Shown here: positions 36,491 through 46,183 of the stretch, piece after piece
Numbering within the stretch: position 1 is the first letter of the stretch
Layout: each line of letters opens with the position of its first letter
From: an uncultured Pseudomonadota bacterium
GTDB taxonomy: Bacteria; Myxococcota_A; Bradymonadia; Bradymonadales; GCA-2716585
Reading direction: 5' to 3'
Assembly: GCA_937123825.1 (NCBI GenBank)
Contig: CAKZKQ010000235.1
Span: 35,779-99,778 of the forward strand
Length of the DNA stretch: 64,000 nucleotides
The notes under the pieces: model-generated
The model's database searches: none
Told to the model about the DNA's origin: nothing
The model's input: only the letters and a program-made list of their open reading frames with translations
Made by a program: the position numbers and the translations under genes

Positions 36491-36687
36491 GCGCTCACCT
36501 CCTGCGTCGTCTGCCACAATCCATCAACCGCGCGATGCTCAAACGGGCTGATGTCCTCAGTCTTGTACTTAAGAGACGCACCAGTGTGCCAGAAAGCGCA
36601 CCGGCTCCCAAACACCAGGCAGGGTTTCACAAGGACCTCACCGATGGTCTACAGTCCAGACAGGAGCGATTGAGACTTCAAGGAGAC

Positions 36688-37431
36688 ATGACCGTGCACA
36701 CCTTCGCGCGCCGCACAGCTGCGGTGTTGTCGGCCAAAGGTCTGGCAGCGCTGATGGCGGCCTTTCCCATGCTGGCAAGTCGCGGCAATGATCAAGATGT
36801 GTCTGGCACACCGCCGCAGGAGTCTGGTGGTTCAGCGCCCGAGACACTCAATTGGGACAAGTTCCTGTCTCAAATTGCCGCGCTGGCCGAAATTCAGTTC
36901 ACACCAGGGTGGGATCAGGACTCCTACGTCAGCGATGTCGCAAAAGTGATGGCTGCGTTGGACCTCCATGACCCAACGTTGATGGATTTCTACGCAGACT
37001 GCGCCAATCAGGTGCGCGGTTTTCCCGACATCACCACCATCCACCACGAACCAGCCTTTGAAGTGGCCGTGTTGCAGTTTGAAGCGGGCGACACCATCGG
37101 TCTCCACGACCATCCAGACATCACGGGCGTGCTCATGTGCGTCACTGGAGCGGTGGAGGTCGAGAGCTTCAACCTCCTGGAGGAGTGCTCCGTGCGCGGA
37201 AACCCGCTTTTGGAGCATGTGGAGACGGTGACACTGGCCGGCGGGCAGATTGGAACGCTGACGACAGTCCAGAAGAACATCCACGCGCTGCGTGCGCCGG
37301 TCTTTACGCGCCTTTTGGACGTCTTTACGCCCCCTTACAACGACGATCGCGTCCAGCGAAGCCGCTGGTTTGTGCGTTCCCAGGAGCCCTACGACGGGCG
37401 AGCTGGGATTTTTGAAGCCAAGGAGAGCTGA
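36688..37431 (+). CDS. Cupin thiol dioxygenase, PCO/ADO family
   Basis: 247 residues. A basic-hydrophobic N-terminus with twin arginines (FARRTAAVLSAKGLAALMAAF) could export it, perhaps by Tat. The cupin core has LHDHPDITGVLMCVTG (ligands His140, His142), NIHAL (His199) and LLDVFTPPYNDDR, which is the signature of plant cysteine oxidases and cysteamine dioxygenase (ADO). Such enzymes use Fe(II) and O2 to convert a thiol to a sulfinate. ATG 36688 sits after AAGGAGAC. Its stop is 5 nt before the molybdopterin oxidoreductase gene, so the two are translationally close. The bound thiol is unknown. Confidence 0.78.
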   Translation: MTVHTFARRTAAVLSAKGLAALMAAFPMLASRGNDQDVSGTPPQESGGSAPETLNWDKFLSQIAALAEIQFTPGWDQDSYVSDVAKVMAALDLHDPTLMDFYADCANQVRGFPDITTIHHEPAFEVAVLQFEAGDTIGLHDHPDITGVLMCVTGAVEVESFNLLEECSVRGNPLLEHVETVTLAGGQIGTLTTVQKNIHALRAPVFTRLLDVFTPPYNDDRVQRSRWFVRSQEPYDGRAGIFEAKES

Positions 37432-37436
37432 AACCG

Positions 37437-39599
37437 ATGCGTGATGGGGTCAAATACGGGATATGCACGCTCTGCGAGGCCGGCTGCGGCATTGAAGTGG
37501 AGCTTGAGGACGGTCGCGCCGTGTCTGTGCGGGGCGACAAGGCCGATGGATTCAGCAAAGGGTACGTTTGCCCCAAAGCCACGGCGTTGATCGACCTCCA
37601 CGAAGACCCCGACAGGCTGCGCAGGCCAATGATCCGCGAAGAAGACGGGCGCTGGCGCGAGGTTTCTTGGGAAAAAGCGCTCCACACCGCCGCAGAAGGG
37701 CTGCAAAAGGTCCGTGAGCGCTACGGAAACGACGCGCTGGCCATCTATCAAGGCAATCCCACGGTGCACAACCTGGGGTTGATGCTCTTTGCGCAGCCGC
37801 TTTTTCGCAAAATGGGCACCCGCAACCTCTATTCGCCCTCCAGCGTGGACCAGGGACCGCACATGTTGGCCGCGTTGGAGATGTTTGGCAGCCCTGCGCA
37901 CATGCCGGTGGTCGATATTGACCGCACAGATTGCCTGATCGTGCTGGGCGCCAACCCCGTGGTCTCCAATGGGAGCATCATGACCGCCCCGGACATGCGC
38001 GGGCGGCTCAAAGCACTCAAGAAACGCGGCGGAAAGCTGATTGTCATCGATCCAAGGCGGACGCAAACGGCGCGTTTGGCCGATGAGCACCACTTTATCC
38101 GCCCGGGAACCGACGCGTTGCTGCTCATGGCCATGATCCACACCCTCTTTGAGGCCGATCGGGTCAAACCAAGCCGGGGCGCGCTGGCGATCAGCGACGG
38201 TTTGTCCATTTTGAACCAGGTGTCCAAGCCGTTTTCCCCAGAGATCGTGGCCGAGACCTGCCAAATCCCCGCACAAACCATCCGGACCATGGCGCTGGAG
38301 TTCGCCGATGCTCGCCGTTCCGCCTGTTACGGACGTTTGGGCGTGTGTTTGCAGCCTTCGGCGGCCGTGGCGGCGTGGCTGGTCTACGCGCTCAACATCG
38401 TCGCGGGCCGCATGGACCAGATCGGGGGGCTGATGTACCCCGCACCATTGGTCGATGTCGGCGCCATCGCCCGGATGCTGGGCATGAAGGGCCACGACCG
38501 CTGGCGCTCAAGGGTCAGAGGCCTGCCCGAGCTTGCCGGGGAGTTCCCCATCGCCACACTGGCCGACGAGATCAACCAACCTGGCCAGGGTCAGGTCAAG
38601 GCGCTGCTGACCTCGGCGGGCAACCCGGCGCTCTCTGCCCCCAACGGACCTGCGCTGGAGGCGGCGCTGGGCAAGCTGGACTTCATGGTCAGCATCGACG
38701 GCTACATCAACGAGACCACCCGGCACGCCAATGTCATCCTGCCGCCGGTGTCCCAACTCCAACGCCCCCACTTTGACGTGGCCCTGACCGCCTTTGCCAT
38801 ACGCAACGTGGCGCGCTGGGCAGACCCGATCCTGCCCAAGCACCCCGATGAGCGACACGACTGGGAGATCGTCATGGAGTTGGGGCTGCGGATGATGGTG
38901 GGCAACCAGTGGCCCGCCAGCATGCTCTGCGAACTGATCCGTGGCCCGCTGGGGCGCCTTGGACCCGAAGGCATCCTGGACATCCTGATCCGCATCGGGC
39001 CCAAAGGCGCAGGATTGGGCGGGAGCAACGGCAAGGGCTGGACGCTGGAGAAGCTGCGCCGTGAAACGCACGGGGTGGACATGGGGCCGCTGGAGCCAAG
39101 AGCCGTCGATGTACTCGAAACCCCCAACCGGCGCATTCAGTTGGCCCCCGAGCGCTTTGTCAAAGGCGTCGAGGCCCTGCGCGAGCAGCTTCAATCCTCG
39201 CCGCGCCGCGCGCTGCTGCTCATCGGGCGCCGTCACCTGCGCAGCAACAACTCGTGGATGCACAACAGCCAGCGCCTTGTCCGGGGCAAAGACCGCTGCA
39301 CGCTCCTGATGCACCCAGAGGACGCCCAGGCGCGCAGCCTGGAAGATGGGCAGCGCGTGGAGGTGGCCTCACAGGTGGGCGCGGTGGAAGTGACGCTGGA
39401 GGTCAGCGATGAGGTGATGCCCGGGGTGGTCAGCCTCCCCCATGGTTGGGGGCACCACCGCCAGGGCACTCAGATGGGCGTGGCCCAGGCCCACGCCGGA
39501 GTCAGCGTCAATGACCTGACCGATGACCAGCACCTGGATCCCATCTCGGGCAACGCCGCGCTCAACACCACCGAGGTGAACGTGCGCGCGGCAGGGTGA
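37437..39599 (+). CDS. Molybdopterin (bis-MGD) oxidoreductase with N-terminal 4Fe-4S cluster
   Basis: 720 residues of the DMSO reductase/formate dehydrogenase superfamily. The N-terminal cluster motif is Cys10, Cys13, Cys17 and Cys45 (CTLCEAGC, YVCPKA). Molybdopterin-binding segments include GANPVVSNG, IDPRRTQTARLADEH, TSAGNPALSAPNG and the C-terminal SLPHGWGHHRQG. In the region where the metal-ligand Cys/Sec/Ser normally lies it has YQGNPTVHNLG, so the protein ligand is not obvious. No Tat signal is visible, which suggests a cytoplasmic enzyme. Coupled 5 nt after the thiol dioxygenase. Substrate unknown. Confidence 0.85.
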   Translation: MRDGVKYGICTLCEAGCGIEVELEDGRAVSVRGDKADGFSKGYVCPKATALIDLHEDPDRLRRPMIREEDGRWREVSWEKALHTAAEGLQKVRERYGNDALAIYQGNPTVHNLGLMLFAQPLFRKMGTRNLYSPSSVDQGPHMLAALEMFGSPAHMPVVDIDRTDCLIVLGANPVVSNGSIMTAPDMRGRLKALKKRGGKLIVIDPRRTQTARLADEHHFIRPGTDALLLMAMIHTLFEADRVKPSRGALAISDGLSILNQVSKPFSPEIVAETCQIPAQTIRTMALEFADARRSACYGRLGVCLQPSAAVAAWLVYALNIVAGRMDQIGGLMYPAPLVDVGAIARMLGMKGHDRWRSRVRGLPELAGEFPIATLADEINQPGQGQVKALLTSAGNPALSAPNGPALEAALGKLDFMVSIDGYINETTRHANVILPPVSQLQRPHFDVALTAFAIRNVARWADPILPKHPDERHDWEIVMELGLRMMVGNQWPASMLCELIRGPLGRLGPEGILDILIRIGPKGAGLGGSNGKGWTLEKLRRETHGVDMGPLEPRAVDVLETPNRRIQLAPERFVKGVEALREQLQSSPRRALLLIGRRHLRSNNSWMHNSQRLVRGKDRCTLLMHPEDAQARSLEDGQRVEVASQVGAVEVTLEVSDEVMPGVVSLPHGWGHHRQGTQMGVAQAHAGVSVNDLTDDQHLDPISGNAALNTTEVNVRAAG

Positions 39600-39608
39600 G
39601 AGACACAC

Positions 39609-41453
39609 TCAGGAGTTGTCGTCGTCATCGTCCTGAACAAGGCGATTGATCTTGCCGTAGGCGATGTAATACTTGCCGTCGCTCGACTCGCGTACTTCGT
39701 CGACCACAAAGAGGACGCCCTCTTTGCGGATCGAGCGGGGGAAGCGCATGTTTTTGTTGGGATCGTAGCCATCGGAAACCACGCGGGCGCGCAGCTTGCG
39801 CTCCTTGACGATCTGGATCAGGACGCCGTCGCCGACCTCGGTGACGGTGGGGACGTCGGCCCAGGTCTTGGCCGCGGCCTTCTTGAGCGCGCCACGGCTG
39901 CGGCCGCCGCCTGCGCTGGGGCGAGCTTCGCCGGGGCGCAGCAGGAGCTTGATGGCGCCGGTGGCGCGGTAGAAGGAGCCGTTTTTGGAGACTTCGATGC
40001 CTTCGACGAGGTAGCGGGAGCCTTCGCGGCGGATGGCGCGGGGGAACTGGACGTTGAAGGACTTGTCGTAGCCCTCCGAGACGACCTTGACGCGCAGCTT
40101 GCCGTTTTGCTTGATGCAGGTCAGCACCACGCCCTCTTCTTCACCCTCGGCGGCCGTCACGGCGTCCAGGCCGGTGGTGTTGCCGGCGCTGACGCCGCGC
40201 AGCTTCAGGTCGCCACGGTTGCGGCTGCGGGCCTGGTAGGACTGGTCCTTGATCTCTTTGCGGTAGGCGGTGCTGTACTGGCCTTTGTCAAAGAGCTTGG
40301 CGTAGTGATCGAGCTGGTCGATCTCCTCGGCGATCTCAAACTCTTCGTCGAGGGCCTGGGTTTTAAGATCGGTGATGACGGCGCGCAGCTTCTCAGAGGC
40401 TTTGTCGAACTCGCGCTTGTCAGCAAGGCCGACGGCCTCTTCCTTGACCTTACCGATGCGCAGGCGGCTGGCCTCACGCACGACCTCAAGACTGACGGGG
40501 GCGGCGGCGGCGTCTTCGGCGCTGCCGGTGGCCACGGCGACGTCCATTGAGCCGCTCTCCTGGACCAGATCGTCGTCTTTGCCGGTGTTGTACTTGTAGG
40601 AGACCTTGAGGAGCTGGGCCGGGTTGGCGCTGGCCCCATCGACCTTCAGCGTCAGGTTCAGCGGCTTGGGCTCGATGCCGTAGACCTCACCGACCTGGAC
40701 TTCGCAGCCGCCGGGGCCGCTGCTGAACTTGTAGTTGTTCAGGACGTCTTCGATGGTGACGCCCTCGGCGGGCTCGATGGTGACCGTCAGGTCGCGGCCG
40801 ACCACAGAGGCCAGACCATCGACCTCGATGCCAAAGACCTCGGCGGCGTCGGAGGGGGACTGGATGAAGTAGAAGTTGCCCCCAGCGGCGTCGGCCATGC
40901 CGATGAGCAGGTCTTCGTTGAAGTAGGAGCCAAAGCCGAGCGTGGTGGTGACGACGCCTTTGTTGCCTTCGGCGGCGGCCAGCTTGATCATCTCGGGGGT
41001 GCTGGTGATGCCCATGTTGGCCTGACCGTCGGTCAGCAGCAGGACGCGGTTGATGGTGCCTTTGCCCTGGGCTCCGGTGACGTGCTTGCAGCCCTCTTGC
41101 CAGCCTCCGCTGAGGTTGGTGATGCCCCCGGCGCGGACTTTGCGCAGAAGCTCCTTGATGGCCTTCTTGTCGCCGACCTTCTGGGGCTTGAGGATGGTCC
41201 GGATGGTGTCGTCGTAGGTGACGATCGTCAGGGTGTCGTCTTCGGAGAGCTTGTCGACCAGCATCTGAGAGGCTTTGATGGCCTGCTTCAGCGGCGTGCC
41301 ACCCATAGAACCGGAGCGGTCCAGGACCAACGCCAGGTTCAGGGGCATCCGGGGGGTTTCATCTTTGACCCCCTCAAAGCGGACCATGACTTCTACACGA
41401 GACTCTGAGCCGGACTCGAGCATCGAGCGGCTAAGCAGGTGACTGACCTTCAT
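39609..41453 (-). CDS. VWA (MIDAS) protein with duplicated C-terminal domain
   Basis: 614 residues. A von Willebrand factor A domain (about 38-215) has MIDAS residues DRSGS (45-49), a conserved Thr in the ITNLSGG loop, and LLTDGQANMG. A VWA-associated beta and helical region follows (about 220-430). The C-terminus contains two ~64-residue repeats, about 441-504 and 543-605, aligning as VVSEGYDKSFNVQFPRAIR with VVSDGYDPNKNMRFPRSIR, joined by a Pro/Gly/Lys linker. It ends in a run of Asp. There is no signal peptide, so a cytoplasmic scaffold is likely. AGGAGGGG precedes ATG 41453. Confidence 0.8.
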   Translation of the reverse strand: MKVSHLLSRSMLESGSESRVEVMVRFEGVKDETPRMPLNLALVLDRSGSMGGTPLKQAIKASQMLVDKLSEDDTLTIVTYDDTIRTILKPQKVGDKKAIKELLRKVRAGGITNLSGGWQEGCKHVTGAQGKGTINRVLLLTDGQANMGITSTPEMIKLAAAEGNKGVVTTTLGFGSYFNEDLLIGMADAAGGNFYFIQSPSDAAEVFGIEVDGLASVVGRDLTVTIEPAEGVTIEDVLNNYKFSSGPGGCEVQVGEVYGIEPKPLNLTLKVDGASANPAQLLKVSYKYNTGKDDDLVQESGSMDVAVATGSAEDAAAAPVSLEVVREASRLRIGKVKEEAVGLADKREFDKASEKLRAVITDLKTQALDEEFEIAEEIDQLDHYAKLFDKGQYSTAYRKEIKDQSYQARSRNRGDLKLRGVSAGNTTGLDAVTAAEGEEEGVVLTCIKQNGKLRVKVVSEGYDKSFNVQFPRAIRREGSRYLVEGIEVSKNGSFYRATGAIKLLLRPGEARPSAGGGRSRGALKKAAAKTWADVPTVTEVGDGVLIQIVKERKLRARVVSDGYDPNKNMRFPRSIRKEGVLFVVDEVRESSDGKYYIAYGKINRLVQDDDDDNS

Positions 41454-41860
41454 CGGTGTTCCCCTCCTATGGCATGTGGGACACGATTGTGGGATTGATC
41501 TGTGCACGCGAACATGTCGCAAGACGGTAAACCCCCGATGCAACGCGGTCAACACCGCAAAGGCGGCTTCTGCGCGGCAATAACCCGTGTATTGGATGAT
41601 TTGGCGGCCGCCGCGCAGAACCAACCCATCACCAAGCCATCAAGCACGGACTTGGAGCACATATGAGCGTGCCTACAACCAGGGCACATCAGCGCCAGCG
41701 GCCCAGGATGCTTTGCAAAGGGGTTCTGGATGGCTACGATGCCGCCACCCATGTAAGGTTTTGGGCATGCATCCCAGTGAAAGTCTCTTTAAAACACATC
41801 CAAACCGTCCGCGCAGGCACGCGACGGCCCCCCGGTGGCTAAAGACAAGGAGTTCCGGCG
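41454..41860. other. Intergenic region, no gene seen
   Basis: About 400 bases separating the divergent VWA and PpiC genes. No repeat, hairpin or clear promoter boxes were recognised. Confidence 0.35.
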
Positions 41861-42691
41861 TTGGAGACCCCACCTGAATCAAAGCGTCCGGCGTGGCGCG
41901 AACCCATCTGGCACTTTCTGGTGCTCGGCGCGCTGCTCTTTGGGCTGGATCTGTGGATGAATCCCTTGGAAGACGCCTACGAAGAGCTGGACACCATAGA
42001 GATCCCTGCGGCGATCTTGCCTCAGGGCGCCGACAAGGCACGCAGAGACGCCGCCATCGCCCGTTACACGCGCGAAGAGGTGCTCTTTAGAGAGGCGCAG
42101 CGGCTGGGTTTTGCCCGCAGTGACCTGATTGTGCGCAGGCGCATGGTCCAGAAGATGGAATTTTTGCTCGAAGACCGCGCGGAAGTCCCCCCTCCATCGC
42201 CCAAAGCGCTGCAAGCGTGGTACGAGGACAACAAGGACGACTACCAGACCCCCGCAAAGGTCACTTTTGAGCATCTCTTTTTTGCCAACGACCGCCATGG
42301 AGGCGCCGATGGCGCACAGAAGGACGCACAGGAGGCACTCAAAGCGGCCAATGCCGGGGAAAACCCCCCATCCGATCCATTTGTCGCAGGCCAAAGCTTC
42401 AAAAAGAGGGACAGAGCACAGCTCGCCAAGGTCTTTGGGGAGCCCTTCGCCCAACAAGTCACGCAGATGTCCCCGGGCCCATGGCGAGGACCGGTCAAAT
42501 CGGCCTTTGGCGCCCATTTGATCAAGGTCACAGCGGTGGAATCTGCGGGGCATAAACCTTTTGAGAAGGTTAAAGACGCGGTCCAAGAGGCCTGGGATGG
42601 TCAGGCGAGGAAGGACGCCGCCGAAAAAGCACTCCAAGACCTCATGGATCGCTACAAAGTCACGGTGGAGACGCCGGCGGAGGCCCCATGA
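41861..42691 (+). CDS. Membrane-anchored PpiC-type peptidyl-prolyl isomerase
   Basis: 276 residues. One transmembrane anchor (WHFLVLGALLFGLDLW, about 17-32) is followed by a helical region and a parvulin-like domain (about 125-250, with VTFEHLFFAND and GPVKSAFGAHLIKV). It should fold exported proteins at the membrane. The start is TTG 41861, preceded by AAGGAG at ideal distance; no ATG fits. The stop overlaps the next start (ATGA), so it is translationally coupled to the HupE-like gene. PpiC/HupE pairs recur in other bacteria, to my knowledge. Confidence 0.8.
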   Translation: METPPESKRPAWREPIWHFLVLGALLFGLDLWMNPLEDAYEELDTIEIPAAILPQGADKARRDAAIARYTREEVLFREAQRLGFARSDLIVRRRMVQKMEFLLEDRAEVPPPSPKALQAWYEDNKDDYQTPAKVTFEHLFFANDRHGGADGAQKDAQEALKAANAGENPPSDPFVAGQSFKKRDRAQLAKVFGEPFAQQVTQMSPGPWRGPVKSAFGAHLIKVTAVESAGHKPFEKVKDAVQEAWDGQARKDAAEKALQDLMDRYKVTVETPAEAP

Positions 42692-43716
42692 AGTATATGG
42701 GGCACACCATCGCGATGCTTTTGACCTGGGGGACGGTCCTCTGGGCGGTCTTTGTGGCGCCGATAACCCCGGCCGGAGCCCATGAGATGCGCTCGGCGCT
42801 GCTGGATCTGCGCGAAGAGGTCAATGGGGACCTCTCTGTGGACTGGCGCGTGGGCGCAAACGTCACATCGCCCCTCAAAGTGGAGATTTCACCGTCCTGC
42901 GCCGTGGCCAAACTGCCCGCATTGTCCGAGCAGAACCACATCCGGCGCCATACATGGTCATGGACATGCTCGGGAGGGCCAGTGGCGGGCCGCACTGTGT
43001 CGGTGGTGGGGCTCAAAGACAGCGGTGTGGATGTGGTGGGGCGCTTTGAAGACCGCAGCGGGGTGCTTCACCAGCGGGTGCTCACGGCGAGCGAGCCCTG
43101 GTGGCGCCTGGGGACCGTGGAGGACAAGCCCTCGGTGTGGTCCTACCTGTGGATTGGGGTGGAGCACATCATCCTGGGGCCGGACCACCTGCTTTTTGTG
43201 CTGGGTCTGGTGCTCCTTGTGGGGATGCGCTGGCGCACGCTGCTGGGCGTGGTCACCTCGTTCACCCTGGGTCACAGCGTCACGCTCGCCCTGGCTTCTT
43301 TGGGCTGGGTTCAGTACCCGACGCGGGCGGTGGAGGCGATCATCGCGCTGAGCGTACTTTTGTTGGCGTGGGAGGCGAGCCATCCGTTGGAGCGCCAGAA
43401 GGAATCGCTGGCGTGGCGCAGGCCGTGGATCTTTGCGCTGGTGTGCGGGTTGTTGCACGGGTTGGGGTTTGCGGGGGCGCTGAGCGAGATTGGCTTGCCG
43501 GCCGACGCGGTGTTGGGCGCGCTGCTGCTCTTTAATCTGGGGGTGGAGGCGGGCCAGTTGGCCTTTGTGGGGGTGATGGCGTTGGTCATCTCTCAATCGG
43601 GGCACCTGACCGAGGCGACCAACCAGCGCGTCCGCATGGCGGCACTTTATGCCATGGGAATCATTTCATCTTTTTGGCTCATAGAGCGGGTGGTGTCGAT
43701 CTTTGACGCGGGCTGA
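42688..43716 (+). CDS. HupE/UreJ-2 family membrane protein
   Basis: 342 residues. A signal-like N-terminus is followed by a periplasmic beta domain (about 32-140), then 6-7 transmembrane segments with the family motifs GVEHIILGPDHLLFVLGL, SFTLGHSVTLALA and GLLHGLGFAGAL. The conserved His and Asp residues suggest metal (Ni, Co or Cu) handling, which is a family inference. It begins within the PpiC stop codon. Confidence 0.85.
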   Translation: MKYMGHTIAMLLTWGTVLWAVFVAPITPAGAHEMRSALLDLREEVNGDLSVDWRVGANVTSPLKVEISPSCAVAKLPALSEQNHIRRHTWSWTCSGGPVAGRTVSVVGLKDSGVDVVGRFEDRSGVLHQRVLTASEPWWRLGTVEDKPSVWSYLWIGVEHIILGPDHLLFVLGLVLLVGMRWRTLLGVVTSFTLGHSVTLALASLGWVQYPTRAVEAIIALSVLLLAWEASHPLERQKESLAWRRPWIFALVCGLLHGLGFAGALSEIGLPADAVLGALLLFNLGVEAGQLAFVGVMALVISQSGHLTEATNQRVRMAALYAMGIISSFWLIERVVSIFDAG

Positions 43717-43805
43717 TCTGGGACACCGCCACGCTCGCCGCACAGACGCCTGGATGCATCGCCGGGTCTGGCCCGCAACAAGGGCATGACAAAGGAGCAT
43801 AGAGT

Positions 43806-44609
43806 TTGGATTACGTAGTCATGGCGCGAGAACTTGAGCTGGCCGAAGCGGCTGGCGTGGCCGAGTGTGTGGCGGCGATGGAGGTGCAGACGCGCACAGA
43901 GCCCATGGGGAGCGGTTGGTTGGTCGATGACGGTCGAGACAACGGCATGAGTCAGGCTTATGGGCTGGGCTTTGATGGCGCGGTCACGGACGAGGAGATT
44001 GAGCAGGTGACCGCGTTCTTCCGCAGTGGTCAACGCCTGCCCAGAGTGGGGGTCTGTCCGTACGCAGATCCGTCGCTCTTTAAGGTGCTGCGCCGTCAGG
44101 GCTATGGTTTGGAGCGCTTTCGCAACGTCCTGGTTCGTGAAATCGCCCCCGACGCCCCCATCCGGGACCACAACAAAGGCGTTGAGGTCCGCGAGGTGCC
44201 CAAAGAAGACGCTCAAGCGGTCATGGCGGTGTCGCGCGTCATCGCCGGGGGCTTTGGGGAGGGGAAAATTCCTCCCGATGAGCAGTTGTGGGGCATGAGG
44301 GGCCTGATTTTGCAGCCTTCAGCGCGCACATTTGAGGCCTGGGTGGATGGAGAGCGGGTTGGGGGCGGCGTCATGGCCTTTGCGGGCAACCGAATCGCCC
44401 TCTTTGCCGCCTCGACCATGCCAGATGCGCGCCGCCGAGGTGTGCAAACGGCGCTGATCAAGGCGCGGCTGGAGGCCGGACGCCAGATGGGCGCCAGATG
44501 GGCCACGATTCAAGCCGAACCGGGGGTGGCCACGCGCCGAAATTCGCAGCGCCTGGGGTTCTGGCTGGCCTACACCAACGCCACGTGCGTCCTTCCGGCT
44601 GCCGAGTGA
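43806..44609 (+). CDS. GNAT N-acetyltransferase
   Basis: 267 residues with two GNAT-like halves. The C-terminal half carries the acyl-CoA-binding stretch MPDARRRGVQTALIKARLEAGR and the alpha4 region NSQRLGFWLAYT. The N-terminal half (about 1-125) looks like a degenerate copy (CPYADPSLFKVLRRQGY). Substrate unknown. TTG 43806 has AAGGAG eight bases upstream and is the preferred start; ATG 43821 is the alternative. Confidence 0.72.
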   Translation: MDYVVMARELELAEAAGVAECVAAMEVQTRTEPMGSGWLVDDGRDNGMSQAYGLGFDGAVTDEEIEQVTAFFRSGQRLPRVGVCPYADPSLFKVLRRQGYGLERFRNVLVREIAPDAPIRDHNKGVEVREVPKEDAQAVMAVSRVIAGGFGEGKIPPDEQLWGMRGLILQPSARTFEAWVDGERVGGGVMAFAGNRIALFAASTMPDARRRGVQTALIKARLEAGRQMGARWATIQAEPGVATRRNSQRLGFWLAYTNATCVLPAAE

Positions 44610-44643
44610 CTCCAACGAACACCCCAAACGCTTCGCTTGGGCG

Positions 44644-45012
44644 TCAAGCGGCCTTGCGATGCTCGCATTCGGCCTGCTGACGCCCCTCTTTCCAGGCACG
44701 CCGGGTGTCGGACACGATCTTTCGGGCGTAGGCGCGGTTATGTCGATCGCCTGCGGCCTGGCAATCGTCGGGCATGCGGCCAGTTTTGACGCATCTTGCG
44801 CCCCAACGGTGGGTGTAAGCGACCGGCGCCCCGCATGGGCAACCTTTTTGGACCTTTCGATGGGTGGAGATGTCCTTCCAGGCAGAAAAAAGGGCTGCAG
44901 AACCCACCCCAAGAGAGATGGCGGCGGCGCCAAGCGCCGCAGCTTGTCCCATCAACGCCACCGCGCCCACCTGCGCCGCGACTTCCAGCGCCCTTTTACC
45001 CTTCTTGGTCAT
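44644..45012 (-). CDS. Small Cys-rich protein with hydrophobic N-terminal helix, unknown
   Basis: 122 residues. A Lys-rich start is followed by a long Ala/Gly hydrophobic stretch (about 10-45) that could span the membrane. Then come CPCG, WGARC and DDC with His residues, possibly a metal site, and a basic C-terminus. ATG 45012 has AGGAGG upstream, which strongly supports a real gene. No family recognised. Confidence 0.6.
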   Translation of the reverse strand: MTKKGKRALEVAAQVGAVALMGQAAALGAAAISLGVGSAALFSAWKDISTHRKVQKGCPCGAPVAYTHRWGARCVKTGRMPDDCQAAGDRHNRAYARKIVSDTRRAWKEGRQQAECEHRKAA

Positions 45013-45139
45013 GATGGCCTCCTGATCACCGGGCGCGCGCTGTGTTTCAAAGCGCACCAGATGATCTATCGGAGGCCGGGCGATGATCTTTATGGGCAAT
45101 TGGACTCGCCTGAGCTTGGTTTAGGTGGCCAGACCGCGC

Positions 45140-46027
45140 CTAACGAGAGGCTTTGGCGTCGCCCATGGGCTTCAATTGCTGATCAGGGTGCAGCCAAGCG
45201 GCGGGGAAAGCGTCAAAAGCCGCTGACTCGACGTGAATCTGATGCAGATAACCGTCGGTGCTCGTCTCTCCCCGGTCGACGATGGTCAAACGGTGGGCCA
45301 CCAGCACTCCCTGGACGTCTCGGTAGTCCTCATAGATGGTCCTCGACGAGAAGAACCCCCCTTGTTCGCGCACGGTGTGGTCCACCATGGTCAGCGTGTC
45401 GGTATTGGTGTCGATCCACATCAGGTACTGATCGTGTTGATCGTTGGGCTCCAGGCTGCCCCAGGTGGCCATGACCACGTCGTAGACCCTGCCATCGACT
45501 TCTTCCTGACCGTGGTAGGCCAACACGGGTGCTTGAGCGACCCTGAAGGGCAACTCGGCCAGGTAAACGATGGCTGGCAGGACGAAGTCGGCGTGCTCCA
45601 CCTCCCCAAAGGCAAGCGGTTCTTGTTGGGCGCTGCGCCCGTAGGTCTTCCAGGACTGCAAACCCATCGCTTCGCCCTTGCGCGGCCCGTCGATGAAATC
45701 CACCCGGATATCAAAGGAGCCCGGCTCGTAGCGCATCTGGATCAGGTCCTCTTCATCCCAGGGCTCAAGGCCCAGCACACTGGCCAGGACGCTGTCCCAG
45801 TCATCGCGCATGATCACCTCGGCGGTACTGTACTGGCGCCAGGCATCAACGCCATGGCGCTCGGCGGTGGCCTGCAGCACCGCGCGGGCCTGCGCGGCGT
45901 TGTCTTTGGACGGCTGCGCCCCCAGGGCTTCGAGCGTCCCGGTGCGCAGATCAGCGTTGGCGCACGCCGACGACATAAGGCCACACACCAACACCACCGA
46001 CAACAAAACCACATGCTTCCCGTTCAT
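45140..46027 (-). CDS. Lipoprotein of unknown function
   Basis: 295 residues with lipobox MSSACAN. The rest reads as a beta-rich periplasmic protein (ADFVLPAIVYLAELPFRV, QYLMWIDTNTDTLTMVDHTV, GVLVAHRLTIVDRGETS), the plan of LolA/LppX-like lipoprotein-sensor or outer-membrane lipoprotein-sorting folds. That resemblance is weak and inferred from strand pattern only. ATG 46027 has AGGAGG six bases upstream. It is divergent from a LysR-family gene that may regulate it. Confidence 0.6.
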   Translation of the reverse strand: MNGKHVVLLSVVLVCGLMSSACANADLRTGTLEALGAQPSKDNAAQARAVLQATAERHGVDAWRQYSTAEVIMRDDWDSVLASVLGLEPWDEEDLIQMRYEPGSFDIRVDFIDGPRKGEAMGLQSWKTYGRSAQQEPLAFGEVEHADFVLPAIVYLAELPFRVAQAPVLAYHGQEEVDGRVYDVVMATWGSLEPNDQHDQYLMWIDTNTDTLTMVDHTVREQGGFFSSRTIYEDYRDVQGVLVAHRLTIVDRGETSTDGYLHQIHVESAAFDAFPAAWLHPDQQLKPMGDAKASR

Positions 46028-46183
46028 CCTCAACCTCCTGCTCATCGTGCATCAGACAGGCAAAGGTCAGGCGCGGTCTGGAGTGGCTGGCCGCTGCCTG
46101 TCTGGGTTCGGTGAGGAATATGAGCGTGCTTTTTCTCACAAAAAAGGCTTTATATTGCAGCCCAAACCTGCAAAATTGCACAC

